Assembly: GCF_001466665.1 (NCBI RefSeq)
Contig: NZ_KQ758903.1
Location: forward strand, 1,423,684 to 1,487,683
DNA from: Dehalogenimonas alkenigignens
GTDB lineage: Bacteria; Chloroflexota; Dehalococcoidia; Dehalococcoidales; Dehalococcoidaceae
Direction: 5' to 3'
DNA: 64,000 bases
This document shows positions 16,942 to 26,744 of the stretch, piece by piece. The notes beneath the pieces are model-generated. The model had not been told where the DNA came from and did not search any database. It saw only the letters and a program-made list of their open reading frames with translations. The stretch's first letter is position 1. Each line of letters starts with the position of its first letter. The translations under genes were made by a program, and so were the position numbers.

Positions 16942-17943
16942 TTACTTCTTCGGTTTTTTCAGCCAGCTCATCATGCCGCGCAACTCCTCCCCGACCAGTT
17001 CGATGGGATGGGTTGCCTCGATCCGCCGCAAGGCGTTGAAGTGCGGCTTGCCGGCCTGGTTCTCTAAAATCCACTCCCGGGCAAAGCTGCCGTCCTGGAT
17101 CTCAGTCAGGATCCGCCACATCTCTTCTTTGGTTTCGTCGGTAACGATACGCGGGCCGCGGGAATAATCGCCGTACTCGGCGGTGTCGGAGATGGAATAG
17201 CGCATGTAGCGCAGGCCGCCCTGGTAGATAAGGTCGACGATCAGCTTGAGCTCGTGGAGGCACTCGAAGTAAGCCACCTCCGGCTGATAGCCTGCTTCGA
17301 CCAGCGTCTCGAAGCCAGCCTTGATGAGGGCCGAAGCGCCGCCGCAGAGAACCGCCTGCTCGCCGAAGAGGTCAGTCTCGGTTTCCTCAGCGAAGGTCGT
17401 CTCCAGCACGCCGGCGCGGGCGGCGCCGATGCCGGCAGCATAAGCCAACGCGGTAGCTTTGGCGTTGCCGGTGGCGTCCTGGTGGACGGCGACCAGCGCC
17501 GGCACGCCGGCGCCCTCGGTGTACACCTGGCGTACCATGTGGCCGGGGCCTTTAGGCGCGATCATGGCCACGTCAACGTTGTCCGGGGGCAGTATCTGGC
17601 CGAAATGGATATTGAAGCCGTGAGCGAACATGAGCGTCATGCCCGGGCGCAGGTGCGGAGCGATATCCTCCCGGTAAACCCTAGCCTGCACCTGGTCCGG
17701 AGCCAGCATCATGATCAGGTCGGCTTTTTTGGCCATCTCCGCGGTGGCTACAACATCGAATTTTTCATCGGCGGCGCGGCAGCATGACGGTGAACCTGGC
17801 ACGCCGCCGATGATCACTTTACAGCCGCTGTCGCGCAGGTTCTGGGCGTGGGCGTGACCCTGAGAGCCGTAGCCGACAATGCCGATGGTTTTACCGGAAA
17901 GCAGTTTAAGATTGCAGTCTTTTTCGTAATAAATGGTAGCCAT
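16942..17943 (-). CDS. ilvC: Ketol-acid reductoisomerase
   Basis: 333 residues, class I length. The NADPH-binding [17 protein letters not shown] motif is near residue 25, and the magnesium-binding Asp/Glu residues are in the all-helical C-terminal domain ([17 protein letters not shown]). It converts acetolactate and acetohydroxybutyrate to dihydroxy acids for valine, leucine and isoleucine. The ATG at 17943 has AAGGAG 5 bases upstream; a TTG one codon earlier would be too close. Fourth gene of ilvDBNC. IlvC can also reduce ketopantoate in some bacteria, relevant here because no panE is seen. Confidence 0.95.
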   Translation of the reverse strand: MATIYYEKDCNLKLLSGKTIGIVGYGSQGHAHAQNLRDSGCKVIIGGVPGSPSCCRAADEKFDVVATAEMAKKADLIMMLAPDQVQARVYREDIAPHLRPGMTLMFAHGFNIHFGQILPPDNVDVAMIAPKGPGHMVRQVYTEGAGVPALVAVHQDATGNAKATALAYAAGIGAARAGVLETTFAEETETDLFGEQAVLCGGASALIKAGFETLVEAGYQPEVAYFECLHELKLIVDLIYQGGLRYMRYSISDTAEYGDYSRGPRIVTDETKEEMWRILTEIQDGSFAREWILENQAGKPHFNALRRIEATHPIELVGEELRGMMSWLKKPKK

Positions 17944-17993
17944 CAACGCTCCTTAAATTTTTGTATTACCAGAATCGCAGTTTTGAATACGGG

Positions 17994-18509
17994 TCAGCCC
18001 TCGTTCTCATCTCGTCGGTTGCCCTGGTCGCCGCGGGCCATGGCGATGCGGCCGGTACGGGAGATCTCTTTAACGCCGAAAGGCTTTAAGAGGTTATATA
18101 GCGAATCCACTTTTTCCTCGTCGCCGGTGGCTTCGACCATCACCGAGTCGGCCGATACATCAACGATTTTCGCCCGGAAGATGTCCACGATCTGCATGAT
18201 CTCGGAGCGGGTTTCCGGCGTCGATTTGACCTTGATGAGGGCCAGTTCCCGGGAGACGATGTTCAGGCCGGAGATGTCTTGAACCCGGATGACATCAACG
18301 ATTTTCTCCACCTGTTTGCGGATCTGCTCCACCTGGGTGTCGGAACCCTCGGCGACAATGGTCATGCGCGAAAGGTGCGGCGTCTCCGAGTGGCCTACGG
18401 CGATGGAGTCAATGTTGAAACCTCGGCGGCGGAACAGGCTGGCCATACGGTTGAGGACACCGGGGCGGTCGGCCACCAGGGCGACGATAGTATGCTTGTT
18501 GCTGGCCAT
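17994..18509 (-). CDS. ilvN: Acetolactate synthase small (regulatory) subunit
   Basis: 171 residues. The N-terminal ACT domain (TIVALVADRPGVLNRMASLFRRRG) binds the feedback effector valine, and a C-terminal ACT-like domain follows. The size fits the IlvH/IlvN class. Its ATG overlaps the ilvB stop by one base (TGATGG), as expected for two subunits made in equal ratio. Confidence 0.94.
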   Translation of the reverse strand: MASNKHTIVALVADRPGVLNRMASLFRRRGFNIDSIAVGHSETPHLSRMTIVAEGSDTQVEQIRKQVEKIVDVIRVQDISGLNIVSRELALIKVKSTPETRSEIMQIVDIFRAKIVDVSADSVMVEATGDEEKVDSLYNLLKPFGVKEISRTGRIAMARGDQGNRRDENEG

Positions 18510-20197
18510 CAGGAGGCCTCCTTCCGCGGCTCGTGGAGTATCTGGTCGATGCCCGCGCCCGGCGGCACCATGGGATAGACGTTCTCCTCCGGCTCGACGA
18601 CGAAGTTAATGATGTACGGCCCCTGGGCGGCCATGGCCCTGTTGATGGCCGGGACGACCTCGGTCTTTTTGGTGACGCATTCTGCCGGAATGCTGTAGGC
18701 TTCGGAGATACGGACGAAATCCGGGCACCACAGCGGCGTGGCCGAGTAGTTGCGCTCATAGAAGAGTTCCTGCCACTGGCGCACCATGCCCAGGTAGCCG
18801 TTGTTGATGACGGCGACCTTGACCGGGGCGTTCTCCTGGCGAATGGTGCCCAGCTCCTGGACGGTCATCTGGAAACTGCCGTCCCCGGCGATGCACCACA
18901 CTGTCTGTCCCGGCAGTCCGGTCTGGGCGCCGAAGGCAGCCGGCAGCTCGAAGCCCATGGTACCCAGGCCGCCGGAGGTGATGAAGCTGTTGGGTTTGTC
19001 GTAAAAGAAGTGCTGGGCGGCGAACATCTGGTGCTGGCCGACTCCGGTCACCACCGTAGCGTCGCCTTTGGTCACCTCCCATATTTTGCGGATGACGTAT
19101 TGCGGCAGGATACTGTCCGACTCCCGGATTTCGAAACCAGACGGATACTGCCGTTTCCAGTCCCGGATCTGCGCCAGCCATTCGTCGTGTCGCTTGGCGG
19201 ATATTTCCTTGTTGAGTTCGACCAGCACCGTCTTGACATCGCCGACGATGGGAACGTCCACTTTGACGTTCTTGCCGATTTCAGCCGGGTCGATGTCAAT
19301 ATGGATGACTCTGGCATGCGGCGCGAAGGCGGCAATCTTGCCGGTGGCCCGGTCGTCAAAGCGCATGCCGACGGCGATGATCAGGTCGCAGCCGGTGATG
19401 GCCATGTTGGCGTAGGCCGAGCCGTGCATGCCCATCATGCCGAACGACAACTCATGGCTCTCCGGGAAAGCGGAGATGCCCAGCAGCGTGGTTATGACCG
19501 GAAGCTGCAGCGTCTCCGCCAGGTGTTTCAGTTCGTGGTAGGCGCCGGAGATGCGCACGCCGTGTCCGGCGATGAGTACCGGTTTTTTAGCCTCCGCCAG
19601 CAGTTTTGCCGCCTTCTTGACCTGCAGCGGGTTGCCCGCAAGCGTCGGCTTGTAGCCGGGCAGGTTGACCCGAGCCGGGTAGTGAAACTCGGTTGCCTCC
19701 TGCTGGATGTCGCGCGGCAGGTCAATGAGCACCGGGCCGGGGCGGCCGGTGCCGGCGATATAGAACGCTTCCTTGACCGTCCTGGCCAGATCGCCGATAT
19801 CCATAACCAGGTAATTGTGCTTGGTGATAGGAATGGTGATGCCGGTGATGTCGGCTTCCTGGAAGGCGTCGCGGCCGATCATGGCCCGCGGCACCTGCCC
19901 GGTGACCGCCACCATGGGTACCGAATCAATATAGGCGTTGGCCAGTCCGGTGATGAGGTTGGTGGCACCGGGGCCGGAGGTAGCGAAACAAACGCCGACC
20001 CGTCCGGTAACGCGGGCGTAGGCGTCAGCGGCATGGACGGCTCCCTGTTCGTGGCGGACCAGGATGTGGCGCAGTTTGGGGTACTGGGTCAGGGTGTGAT
20101 ACAGCGGCAGCACCTGGCCGCCAGGGTAGCCGAAGATGGTGTCGACACCCTCTTTGAGCAGGCTTTCACACAATATCTGAGCGCCAGTCAGTTTCAT
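18509..20197 (-). CDS. ilvB: Acetolactate synthase large subunit
   Basis: 562 residues, thiamine diphosphate enzyme. The order is N-terminal pyrimidine-binding domain with GYPGGQVLPLY and HEQGAVHAADAYAR (the catalytic Glu), the central FAD-binding-type domain, and the C-terminal diphosphate domain with GDGSFQMT...NNGYLGMVRQWQ. It joins two pyruvates, or pyruvate and 2-oxobutanoate. The ATG at 20197 has AGGAGA 7 bases upstream, overlapping the ilvD stop; an upstream in-frame ATG would add 20 proline-rich residues that belong to another frame of ilvD. Confidence 0.95.
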   Translation of the reverse strand: MKLTGAQILCESLLKEGVDTIFGYPGGQVLPLYHTLTQYPKLRHILVRHEQGAVHAADAYARVTGRVGVCFATSGPGATNLITGLANAYIDSVPMVAVTGQVPRAMIGRDAFQEADITGITIPITKHNYLVMDIGDLARTVKEAFYIAGTGRPGPVLIDLPRDIQQEATEFHYPARVNLPGYKPTLAGNPLQVKKAAKLLAEAKKPVLIAGHGVRISGAYHELKHLAETLQLPVITTLLGISAFPESHELSFGMMGMHGSAYANMAITGCDLIIAVGMRFDDRATGKIAAFAPHARVIHIDIDPAEIGKNVKVDVPIVGDVKTVLVELNKEISAKRHDEWLAQIRDWKRQYPSGFEIRESDSILPQYVIRKIWEVTKGDATVVTGVGQHQMFAAQHFFYDKPNSFITSGGLGTMGFELPAAFGAQTGLPGQTVWCIAGDGSFQMTVQELGTIRQENAPVKVAVINNGYLGMVRQWQELFYERNYSATPLWCPDFVRISEAYSIPAECVTKKTEVVPAINRAMAAQGPYIINFVVEPEENVYPMVPPGAGIDQILHEPRKEAS

Positions 20198-20207
20198 GGG
20201 CTTTCTC

Positions 20208-21875
20208 CTAGTCGGCGAAGACGGCGCCGCGGGCGGCGGAAGACACCTGGGCGGCATAGCGTTTCAAATAGCCCGTTTTGATTTTCGGTTCAAAATGTGG
20301 AAGTGTTTTCAACCGCCGGGCGATCTCGTTGTCAGACAGCCTCACACTCAGGCGTTGGCCGGGAATGTTGATGTCGATAATGTCGCCTTCCTCGATGGCG
20401 GCGATAGGTCCGGACAGCGCCGCCTCCGGCGCAACATGGCCGATTGAGGCGCCCCGGGTGGCTCCGGAAAACCGACCGTCGGTGATGAGGGCTACCGATT
20501 TATCGAGTCCCATGCCGGCCAGCATCGAGGTCGGCGTCAGCATTTCTCTCATGCCCGGCCCGCCGCGGGGTCCTTCGTATCGGATGACCACCACGTCACC
20601 GGCTTGGATTTTACCGGCCATGATGCCTGCGGTTACCGCTTCTTCAGAATCGAAGACACGGGCCGGTCCGGAATGGACCATCATTTCTTGAGCAACGGCC
20701 GAACGCTTGACCACCGCTCCCTCCGGGGCCAGATTGCCGAAAAGGATAGCGATGCCGCCTTTTGTTGTGTAGGGGTTTGCCGCGTGCCGGATAACGGCGC
20801 CGTCGCCGAATGGGGCTTCTTCGATGACATCGCCGATCGAGCCGCCGCTGACGCTCCTCGCATCAAGATTCAACCGCGAGGACAATTCTTTCATTACCGC
20901 CGGAATGCCGCCGGCCAGATCAAGGTCTTCAATATGGTGCTCGCCGGCCGGCCGGATGCGGCAGAGGCAGGGCGTATGGTCTGAAATCTCATTGATCTTC
21001 TCTAAAGGGAACTCGATGCCTGCCTCGTGAGCGATAGCTTCTAAATGGAGCACCGAGTTGGAACTGCCGCCCAGGGCGACATCGACGACGAAGGCGTTGT
21101 GAATAGCCTTGGGCGTGATGACATCACGCGGCCGAAGATCCTCGGCAACCAGTCTTAGGATTGTCTCTCCGGCCCGGTGAGCTAGGGTATACCGCCGTTG
21201 ATCGACGGCCGGGATGGTGCCGTTGCCCGGCAGACCCATACCCAGCGCCTCAGTGAGGCAGTTCATGGTGTTGGCGGTGAACAATCCGGAGCAGGAACCG
21301 CAACCGGGGCAGGCCGCACCCTCGATCTCTTCCAATTTCTCCGCAGAAATGCCGCCCTTAACAAATTGGCCTACTGCTTCGAAAACCGAGTTGAGGTCGA
21401 CCGCTTTAACCTCGCCATCCACATTGAGGCGCCCGGCCAGCATCGGCCCGCCACTGATGAAGACGGCCGGGATATTGAGCCGCACCGCCGCCATGAGCAT
21501 ACCGGGAATGACCTTGTCGCAATTGGGGATAAAAACCAGTCCGTCGAAGGCATGGGCCTGGGCCATCACCTCCACGGTATCGGCTATCAGTTCCCGGGAT
21601 GCCAGCGAGTATTTCATACCGCTATGATTCATCGCCAGGCCGTCGCAGATAGCGATAGTGTTGAATTCGAAAGGCACGCCGCCGGCCTGGCGGACTCCGG
21701 CTCTGACCGCTTCACCGATACCGCGCAGGTGCTGGTGACCAGGCACCACGTCAGTGAAACTGTTGACTACGCCGATGAAAGGTTTGTTGAAATCAGCAGG
21801 ACTTACGCCCAGGGAGCGCAACAGAGCGCGGTGGGGGGCTCGTTCGGCGCCTTTTTTAATTGAATCACTTCTCAT
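20208..21875 (-). CDS. ilvD: Dihydroxy-acid dehydratase
   Basis: 555 residues. Cysteines of the iron-sulfur cluster appear in [11 protein letters not shown] and in [21 protein letters not shown], and the C-terminal GGPGMREML and [15 protein letters not shown] motifs are intact. It dehydrates dihydroxy acids in valine/isoleucine synthesis. First gene of ilvDBNC, with a promoter 53-81 bases upstream and a stable hairpin in the 5' leader. Confidence 0.95.
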   Translation of the reverse strand: MRSDSIKKGAERAPHRALLRSLGVSPADFNKPFIGVVNSFTDVVPGHQHLRGIGEAVRAGVRQAGGVPFEFNTIAICDGLAMNHSGMKYSLASRELIADTVEVMAQAHAFDGLVFIPNCDKVIPGMLMAAVRLNIPAVFISGGPMLAGRLNVDGEVKAVDLNSVFEAVGQFVKGGISAEKLEEIEGAACPGCGSCSGLFTANTMNCLTEALGMGLPGNGTIPAVDQRRYTLAHRAGETILRLVAEDLRPRDVITPKAIHNAFVVDVALGGSSNSVLHLEAIAHEAGIEFPLEKINEISDHTPCLCRIRPAGEHHIEDLDLAGGIPAVMKELSSRLNLDARSVSGGSIGDVIEEAPFGDGAVIRHAANPYTTKGGIAILFGNLAPEGAVVKRSAVAQEMMVHSGPARVFDSEEAVTAGIMAGKIQAGDVVVIRYEGPRGGPGMREMLTPTSMLAGMGLDKSVALITDGRFSGATRGASIGHVAPEAALSGPIAAIEEGDIIDINIPGQRLSVRLSDNEIARRLKTLPHFEPKIKTGYLKRYAAQVSSAARGAVFAD

Positions 21876-21890
21876 ACGAACCTAACTAAA

Positions 21891-21912
21891 ATCCGTCCGC
21901 AAAGGGACGGAT
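21891..21912 (-). promoter_or_regulatory. Hairpin in ilvD 5' leader
   Basis: ATCCGTCC and GGACGGAT form a perfect 8-pair stem with a 6-base loop, followed on the minus strand by TTTTAG, 15 bases before the ilvD ATG. It is transcribed from the promoter at 21928-21956. It could be a weak attenuator or mRNA-stabilising structure. Confidence 0.5.
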
Positions 21913-21927
21913 GGGTAGTAGCGCCTA

Positions 21928-21956
21928 AACATAGCACAGGCGATGTATTAATTCAA
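21928..21956 (-). promoter_or_regulatory. Promoter of ilvDBNC
   Basis: The minus strand has TTGAAT (21956-21951), a 17-base spacer and TATGTT (21933-21928), with TGTGC before the -10 as an extended element. The predicted start gives a leader of about 45 bases that contains the hairpin at 21891-21912. Confidence 0.6.
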
Positions 21957-21979
21957 GATTTCACGATTGGTAACCCGAC

Positions 21980-22414
21980 TTAACAGCCACAGCCGGATAT
22001 CTTTGCCACCCGCCTCTGGTGCCTGCCGCCTTCGAATTCTGTTTTCATGAAAACCTCTAGAACTTCCAGGTTAAGGTCATCGCCGTTTAATTCGCCCAGG
22101 CACAGGACATTGGCGTCGTTGTGCTTCCTAGTCAGAGCCGCAAACTCCGGCAGGTAAACCAGAGCGGCGCGGATCTCCGGCAATTTGTTGGCTGCCATAC
22201 TCATACCGATACCGGTACCGCAGATAAGAATACCTCGTTGGGCATCCCCGCGGGCAACCGCTCCGGCGACCTTCATCGCATAGTCCGGGTAATCCGCCGA
22301 TTGTTCGCCGTAAGCGCCGAAGTCCTCGACCTCGTGGTCATTATTTTTCAGCCAGTCAGCGATCTTGAGCTTCAATTTATAACCGCGGTGGTCGTTGCCG
22401 ATTGCGATTTTCAT
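21980..22414 (-). CDS. rpiB: Ribose-5-phosphate isomerase B
   Basis: 144 residues of the RpiB/LacAB family. GNDHRGYKLK at the N terminus and ICGTGIGMSMAANK with the active-site Cys are both present. It interconverts ribulose- and ribose-5-phosphate in the non-oxidative pentose phosphate pathway, feeding PRPP for the purine and histidine genes nearby. GAGG precedes the ATG, and tsaC ends 12 bases upstream on the same strand. The C terminus carries an extra SGCGC tail. Confidence 0.93.
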   Translation of the reverse strand: MKIAIGNDHRGYKLKLKIADWLKNNDHEVEDFGAYGEQSADYPDYAMKVAGAVARGDAQRGILICGTGIGMSMAANKLPEIRAALVYLPEFAALTRKHNDANVLCLGELNGDDLNLEVLEVFMKTEFEGGRHQRRVAKISGCGC

Positions 22415-22426
22415 TCACGGCCTCGT

Positions 22427-23050
22427 TTATTTAAAATAGTACGTTTCCAGCTCCGCCCGGGGCACGGCACCCTCTCTGACGATGACGGGATGCGGTCCGG
22501 TGAGGTCAACGATGGTGGACTCCACACCTCCGGGACACCTTCCACCATTCAGCACCATATCTACCCGGTCACCGATCTGGGCGCGTACTTCATCGGCGCT
22601 ACAGACGCTGCCTCTCCCCGAGACGTTGGCGCTGGTGCCGGTCAGGGGCGCCCCTACCGCTTTGATGACATATAGAGTCAAGGTATGGCCAGGGATGCGT
22701 ACGGCGACACTGTCTCGTCTGCCGGTGACGATGCTGGGAACAACTGGTTTTTTCGGCAGGATAAGGGTCAGGCCGCCGGGCATGAAACGGCGGGTCAGCA
22801 GCTCCGCCAGCGGGTTCATCTCCGCCACCTGCCGCATCTGGATTGAATCAGCCACCAGTACCGGCAGTGCCTTGGTCGTCGCCCGGCCTTTTATATCAAA
22901 AATGCGTCCTATAGCGTCAACGTGCTCCAGACTGGCAGCCAAGCAATAAACGGTATCGGTAGGCAAGGCGGCAACGCCGCCATTTCTGATCACATCTATG
23001 GCTTTGTCAAGGTCGCGGGAAGACGGCTGCGATGGGTCGGCGGAAGTCAA
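22427..23050 (-). CDS. tsaC: L-threonylcarbamoyladenylate synthase
   Basis: 207 residues of the Sua5/YciO/YrdC fold. The N-terminal IRNGGVAALPTDTVYCLAA, the KALPVLVAD segment and the TGTSANVSG loop form the ATP/threonine pocket. It makes threonylcarbamoyl-AMP for t6A at position 37 of tRNAs reading ANN codons. The length fits the short TsaC form without the Sua5 domain. The start is TTG with no clear ribosome site. It is divergent from guaA across about 70 bases. Confidence 0.9.
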   Translation of the reverse strand: MTSADPSQPSSRDLDKAIDVIRNGGVAALPTDTVYCLAASLEHVDAIGRIFDIKGRATTKALPVLVADSIQMRQVAEMNPLAELLTRRFMPGGLTLILPKKPVVPSIVTGRRDSVAVRIPGHTLTLYVIKAVGAPLTGTSANVSGRGSVCSADEVRAQIGDRVDMVLNGGRCPGGVESTIVDLTGPHPVIVREGAVPRAELETYYFK

Positions 23051-23078
23051 ATTGTTATGTCTACTTAATCGGAAATTC

Positions 23079-23105
23079 TTGACGCTAGTATAGCAGAATG
23101 ATAAT
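23079..23105 (+). promoter_or_regulatory. Promoter for guaA
   Basis: TTGACG (23079-23084) with GATAAT (23100-23105) at a short 15-base spacer. Transcription would start about 10 bases before the ATG at 23122, giving almost no leader. An upstream in-frame ATG (23098) lies inside the promoter and so is unlikely to be used. Confidence 0.45.
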
Positions 23106-23121
23106 CTGTAACACTACCGCA

Positions 23122-24801
23122 ATGACCGAATCAAAAGAAAGCCCCACCTCATCCGAAACCCACCGCGTCGCTACATCCGGTGACATTGAGGTTGCTACTT
23201 ATCTGGAAATCGCTAAGCAAGCTCTTGAAAAACCGGCAGCAGGTGAAGCGGTGTCCGGTGCCTCCCGCGAATCAATAGTCATTTTCGACTTCGGATCTCA
23301 GTACAGCTTGCTCATCGCCCGGCGCATCCGTGAACTCCACGTTTACTGCGAACTGGTGCCTCACGATACCCCATGGGATAAGATCGCCCACTTGAACCCC
23401 AAGGGGTTCATCCTGTCAGGCGGCCCGGCTTCGGTCTACGCTTCCGGTGCGCCGATGGCGCCGGCCTATATCTACGAGTCCAAGCTGCCCGTCCTGGGGA
23501 TCTGCTACGGCATGCAGTTGATCACCCAGCAACTCGGCGGAACGGTCGCCCGGGGCCAGGCCAGGGAATACGGCCATGCCATACTTCATCTTTCTGATTT
23601 GACTTCCCCACTGTTCAAAGATATCCCTGAGTCTGCCGCCGCCTGGATGAGCCACGGCGACCGGGTGGAGCGGTTGCCCGCCGGCTTCCGCTCGCTGGCC
23701 TACACCGAGAATTCGCCGCTGGCGGTCATGGGCAACGACAAAAACGTCTTCGGTTTGCAGTTCCACCCTGAGGTTGCCCACACTCCCTACGGCAAGACGC
23801 TCCTCAAAAACTTTGTCCTTGGCATCTGCGGCTGCCAGGCCTCCTGGACGCCGGGGCACTTCATCACCGAGAGCATTGAGAGTATCCGCGCCCAGGTCGG
23901 CGGCGGCAAGGTCATCGCCGCGCTGTCCGGCGGAGTCGATTCAGCAATCGTGGCTACTCTGATCCACCGAGCTGTCGGCGACCAGCTTACCTGCATCTTC
24001 GTCAACAACGGCTTGCTTCGCCGCGAAGAAGCCGAACGCACCCTAAAGGTTTTCAAACAAAACCTGGGAATGAATATCATCTACATCGAGGCCACCGACC
24101 GTTTTCTGGACCGCCTGGCCGGAGTCACCGACCCGGAGCAGAAACGGAAGGCTATCGGCGTGGAGTTCATCCGGGTCTTCGAGGAAGAAGCTCTTAAACT
24201 GGGCAAAGTGGATTTCCTGGCCCAGGGCACTCTCTATCCCGATGTCATCGAAAGCATCTCCTCGGTTTCCTCGGCATCAGCCAAGATCAAGAGCCATCAT
24301 AACGTCGGCGGCCTGCCGGCTAATATGGCCCTTAAACTGCTGGAACCGGTGCGCTATCTCTTCAAGGACGAGGTGCGGCAGGTGGGCATTGAACTTGGAC
24401 TGCCCGAAGAGATGGTTTGGCGCCAGCCGTTCCCAGGCCCGGGACTGGCCATCCGCGTCATCGGCGAGGTGACCCGCGAGAAGCTGGAGATGCTCAGAGC
24501 CTCCGACTGGATCGTAATGCACGAGATAAAAAAGGCCGGGCTGTACCGCCAGTTATGGCAGAGTTTCGCCATCATCACCGACGTCAGAAGCGTCGGCGTC
24601 ATGGGTGACTTCCGCACCTATGGCCACCTGGTGGCCATCCGTGCCGTTACTTCAGATGACGCTATGACCGCCGACTGGGCACGACTGCCATACGACCTGC
24701 TCGCCCGAATCAGCAACCGCATCGTCAACGAGGTCTCCGGCGTCAACCGGGTGGTCTATGACATCACCTCCAAACCGCCCGGCACCATCGAATGGGAATA
24801 A
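23122..24801 (+). CDS. guaA: GMP synthase (glutamine-hydrolysing)
   Basis: About 559 residues. The class I glutamine amidotransferase comes first (GICYGMQLI with nucleophile Cys; FHPEVAHT with catalytic His and Glu), then the ATP-pyrophosphatase domain with [14 protein letters not shown], then the dimerisation domain ending KPPGTIEWE. It converts XMP to GMP. The N-terminal 45 or so residues before [13 protein letters not shown] are an extension not found in most homologues. First of the plus-strand purine genes (purD, purE, purB, purC follow). Confidence 0.95.
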   Translation: MTESKESPTSSETHRVATSGDIEVATYLEIAKQALEKPAAGEAVSGASRESIVIFDFGSQYSLLIARRIRELHVYCELVPHDTPWDKIAHLNPKGFILSGGPASVYASGAPMAPAYIYESKLPVLGICYGMQLITQQLGGTVARGQAREYGHAILHLSDLTSPLFKDIPESAAAWMSHGDRVERLPAGFRSLAYTENSPLAVMGNDKNVFGLQFHPEVAHTPYGKTLLKNFVLGICGCQASWTPGHFITESIESIRAQVGGGKVIAALSGGVDSAIVATLIHRAVGDQLTCIFVNNGLLRREEAERTLKVFKQNLGMNIIYIEATDRFLDRLAGVTDPEQKRKAIGVEFIRVFEEEALKLGKVDFLAQGTLYPDVIESISSVSSASAKIKSHHNVGGLPANMALKLLEPVRYLFKDEVRQVGIELGLPEEMVWRQPFPGPGLAIRVIGEVTREKLEMLRASDWIVMHEIKKAGLYRQLWQSFAIITDVRSVGVMGDFRTYGHLVAIRAVTSDDAMTADWARLPYDLLARISNRIVNEVSGVNRVVYDITSKPPGTIEWE

Positions 24802-24821
24802 AGCTCCGGGAGGAGATTGAA

Positions 24822-25382
24822 ATGGGATTTTTTAGCAAACGTAAGATTCAAGGCGACGAACTGCTGAACTACCTCGATTTTCTGGGAGAAGAATGGAAGT
24901 TCAGGGCCTTTCAAGAAAAGGAAGCCAGCGCATACACTGACGCTCTGACCCGGTTCGATCCTAAAGCCGCCGCTAAGAATGCCGATGCTTACGCTGAACT
25001 GGCGGGTGCTGCCAGCCGCCTGGCGCAGTCGGCGGCGGAGCTTATTCGCCGTAAAGACGCATTGAAGACAGTCCCGGACAAGGCGACTTCCTGTTATTTT
25101 GCCTGGCACGCCGCTTATACGGACTATCTGGCCTGGGCGCTCGCCCAAGCTGACACCATAGAAGACAAAATGGCCGGCAATCCCACCGATGCCGCAGCAT
25201 TGAAGGATCTCCAGCAAAAAAGCGAACAGTCCCGCGCCGAGGCTGAAACCGAGGAGCAGAAACTGCTGAAGCAGCTGGACCTTTCCCAGGCGGATATCGA
25301 GCAGCTTCATGACCGCGCCACCCAGGCGGCAGCCCAAGACACCTGGCGTCCCCGCGTCATCACCCGCAAACCCAAGCGGTAA
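24822..25382 (+). CDS. Hypothetical coiled-coil protein in purine cluster
   Basis: 186 residues, charged and Ala-rich with long helices and likely coiled coils; Trp, Phe and Tyr are concentrated near residues 20-35 and 105-115. No family is recognised. The ATG at 24822 has GGAGG about 7 bases upstream; the longer in-frame version starts inside the end of guaA. It is co-directional with guaA (20 bases) and purD (39 bases), so probably co-transcribed, but no purine role can be inferred. Confidence 0.65.
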   Translation: MGFFSKRKIQGDELLNYLDFLGEEWKFRAFQEKEASAYTDALTRFDPKAAAKNADAYAELAGAASRLAQSAAELIRRKDALKTVPDKATSCYFAWHAAYTDYLAWALAQADTIEDKMAGNPTDAAALKDLQQKSEQSRAEAETEEQKLLKQLDLSQADIEQLHDRATQAAAQDTWRPRVITRKPKR

Positions 25383-25421
25383 TTTTTTACCCCACCTTCT
25401 TAAGATCTTAAGGAGACTGCG

Positions 25422-26681
25422 CTGAAAGTACTGGTCATCGGCAGCGGCGGGCGTGAACACGCCATAGTCTGGAAAATTAAGCAGAGCCCCAGAGTCGAAG
25501 CGGTTTTTGCCGCTCCCGGCAACGGCGGCACGGCGAATATCGTCGAGAATCTGGATATCAATCCTGCCGATGTCACCAAACTGCTAGATGCCGTCCACGC
25601 CTTGGGCATTGACCTGGTCGTCATCGGTCCGGAGGGACCGCTGGCTGCCGGCCTGGCCGACGAATTCCAGTCCCGGCTGATTCCGGTCTTCGGCCCGTCG
25701 CGGGCGGCGGCGCAACTGGAATCGTCAAAAACCTTTGCCCGCAGCCTGATGGAAAAATATGCCATCCCGTGCGCCAGGGGCAAGTCCTTCACCAACTTTC
25801 TAGAAGCCAGGGCTTATTTAAAGGCCCAGTCAGCCCCGCTGGTGGTTAAAGCCGACGGCTTGGCCGCCGGTAAAGGCGTCTCCGTTTGCACGACGCTGGC
25901 CGAAGCTGAATCCACGCTCCAGAAAATGATGGAGCAGAAGGTTTTCGGCGCCGCCGGCAACCGGGTGATCATCGAAGAATACCTGATCGGCCAGGAAATG
26001 AGCTACCTGGCTTTTACCGACGGCAAGACTATCGTTCCCATGCCTCCGGCCTGTGACTACAAACGCGTTTACGAAGGCAATACCGGTCCCAACACCGGCG
26101 GCATGGGCGCCTACTCACCGCCGCCCTTCTTCGATAACAGGATGGGAGCCAGACTCGACGCCACAGTTATGCAGCCCATCGTCCGGGCGCTGGCCGAAGA
26201 GGGTATCCGCTACCGCGGCGTCATTTATGCCGGGTTGATGTTGACTGATGACGGGCCTAAGGTACTTGAATTCAACGCCCGTTTCGGCGACCCGGAGACC
26301 CAGGTCATCCTTCCGCAACTCAAGACCGACCTGGTGGACATTATGCTGGCGGTTATTGAGGATTCACTGGATAAAATCATTGTTGAATGGGAGAAGAGAG
26401 CCTGCGTCACGGTGGTAATGGCTTCCGGTGGCTACCCGGAAGAATATAAAAAAGGATTACCCATTTCAGGTCTGGATGCCCTGGACGCCGGAGTGACGGT
26501 TTTTCATGCCGGAACACTGGCTGCCGACGAAAAAACAATCACCTCGGGCGGCCGTGTCCTCTCGGTAACCGCCTGCGGCGACGACTTCGCTCAAGCCCGA
26601 GACCTCGTCTATGATAATATTAGCCGCATATCCTTCGAAGGCGCCCACTTCAGGCATGATATTGCCCTGTTCGGAGAATAG
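25422..26681 (+). CDS. purD: Phosphoribosylamine-glycine ligase (CTG start)
   Basis: 419 residues if begun at CTG 25422. The N-terminal domain VLVIGSGGREHAIVWK is essential and lies upstream of every ATG, GTG or TTG in the frame; an in-frame TAA at 25401 closes the upstream side. AGGAG sits 6 bases before the CTG. The ATP-grasp core follows (VVKADGLAAGKGV, and EFNARFGDPETQ for metal binding). It joins phosphoribosylamine and glycine in purine synthesis. The first in-frame TTG, at 25602, would remove 60 residues of fold, so I favour CTG initiation. Confidence 0.9.
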   Translation: MKVLVIGSGGREHAIVWKIKQSPRVEAVFAAPGNGGTANIVENLDINPADVTKLLDAVHALGIDLVVIGPEGPLAAGLADEFQSRLIPVFGPSRAAAQLESSKTFARSLMEKYAIPCARGKSFTNFLEARAYLKAQSAPLVVKADGLAAGKGVSVCTTLAEAESTLQKMMEQKVFGAAGNRVIIEEYLIGQEMSYLAFTDGKTIVPMPPACDYKRVYEGNTGPNTGGMGAYSPPPFFDNRMGARLDATVMQPIVRALAEEGIRYRGVIYAGLMLTDDGPKVLEFNARFGDPETQVILPQLKTDLVDIMLAVIEDSLDKIIVEWEKRACVTVVMASGGYPEEYKKGLPISGLDALDAGVTVFHAGTLAADEKTITSGGRVLSVTACGDDFAQARDLVYDNISRISFEGAHFRHDIALFGE

Positions 26682-26744
26682 TGGTTCAAGTACGGGCTTC
26701 AATCAATGAGAATGGCTTATGGTTGATTCAGCAGGAGGCTACAC

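Noticed and set aside
18533-20281. 582-codon plus-strand ORF opposite ilvB
   Set aside because: A shadow of the GC-rich ilvB gene; its length comes from codon bias and it has no protein-family features.
21880-21930. Short ORF MFRRYYPSVPLRTDFS before ilvD as leader peptide
   Set aside because: Its ATG lies inside the predicted -10 element, so it would not be transcribed, and it lacks a run of branched-chain codons.
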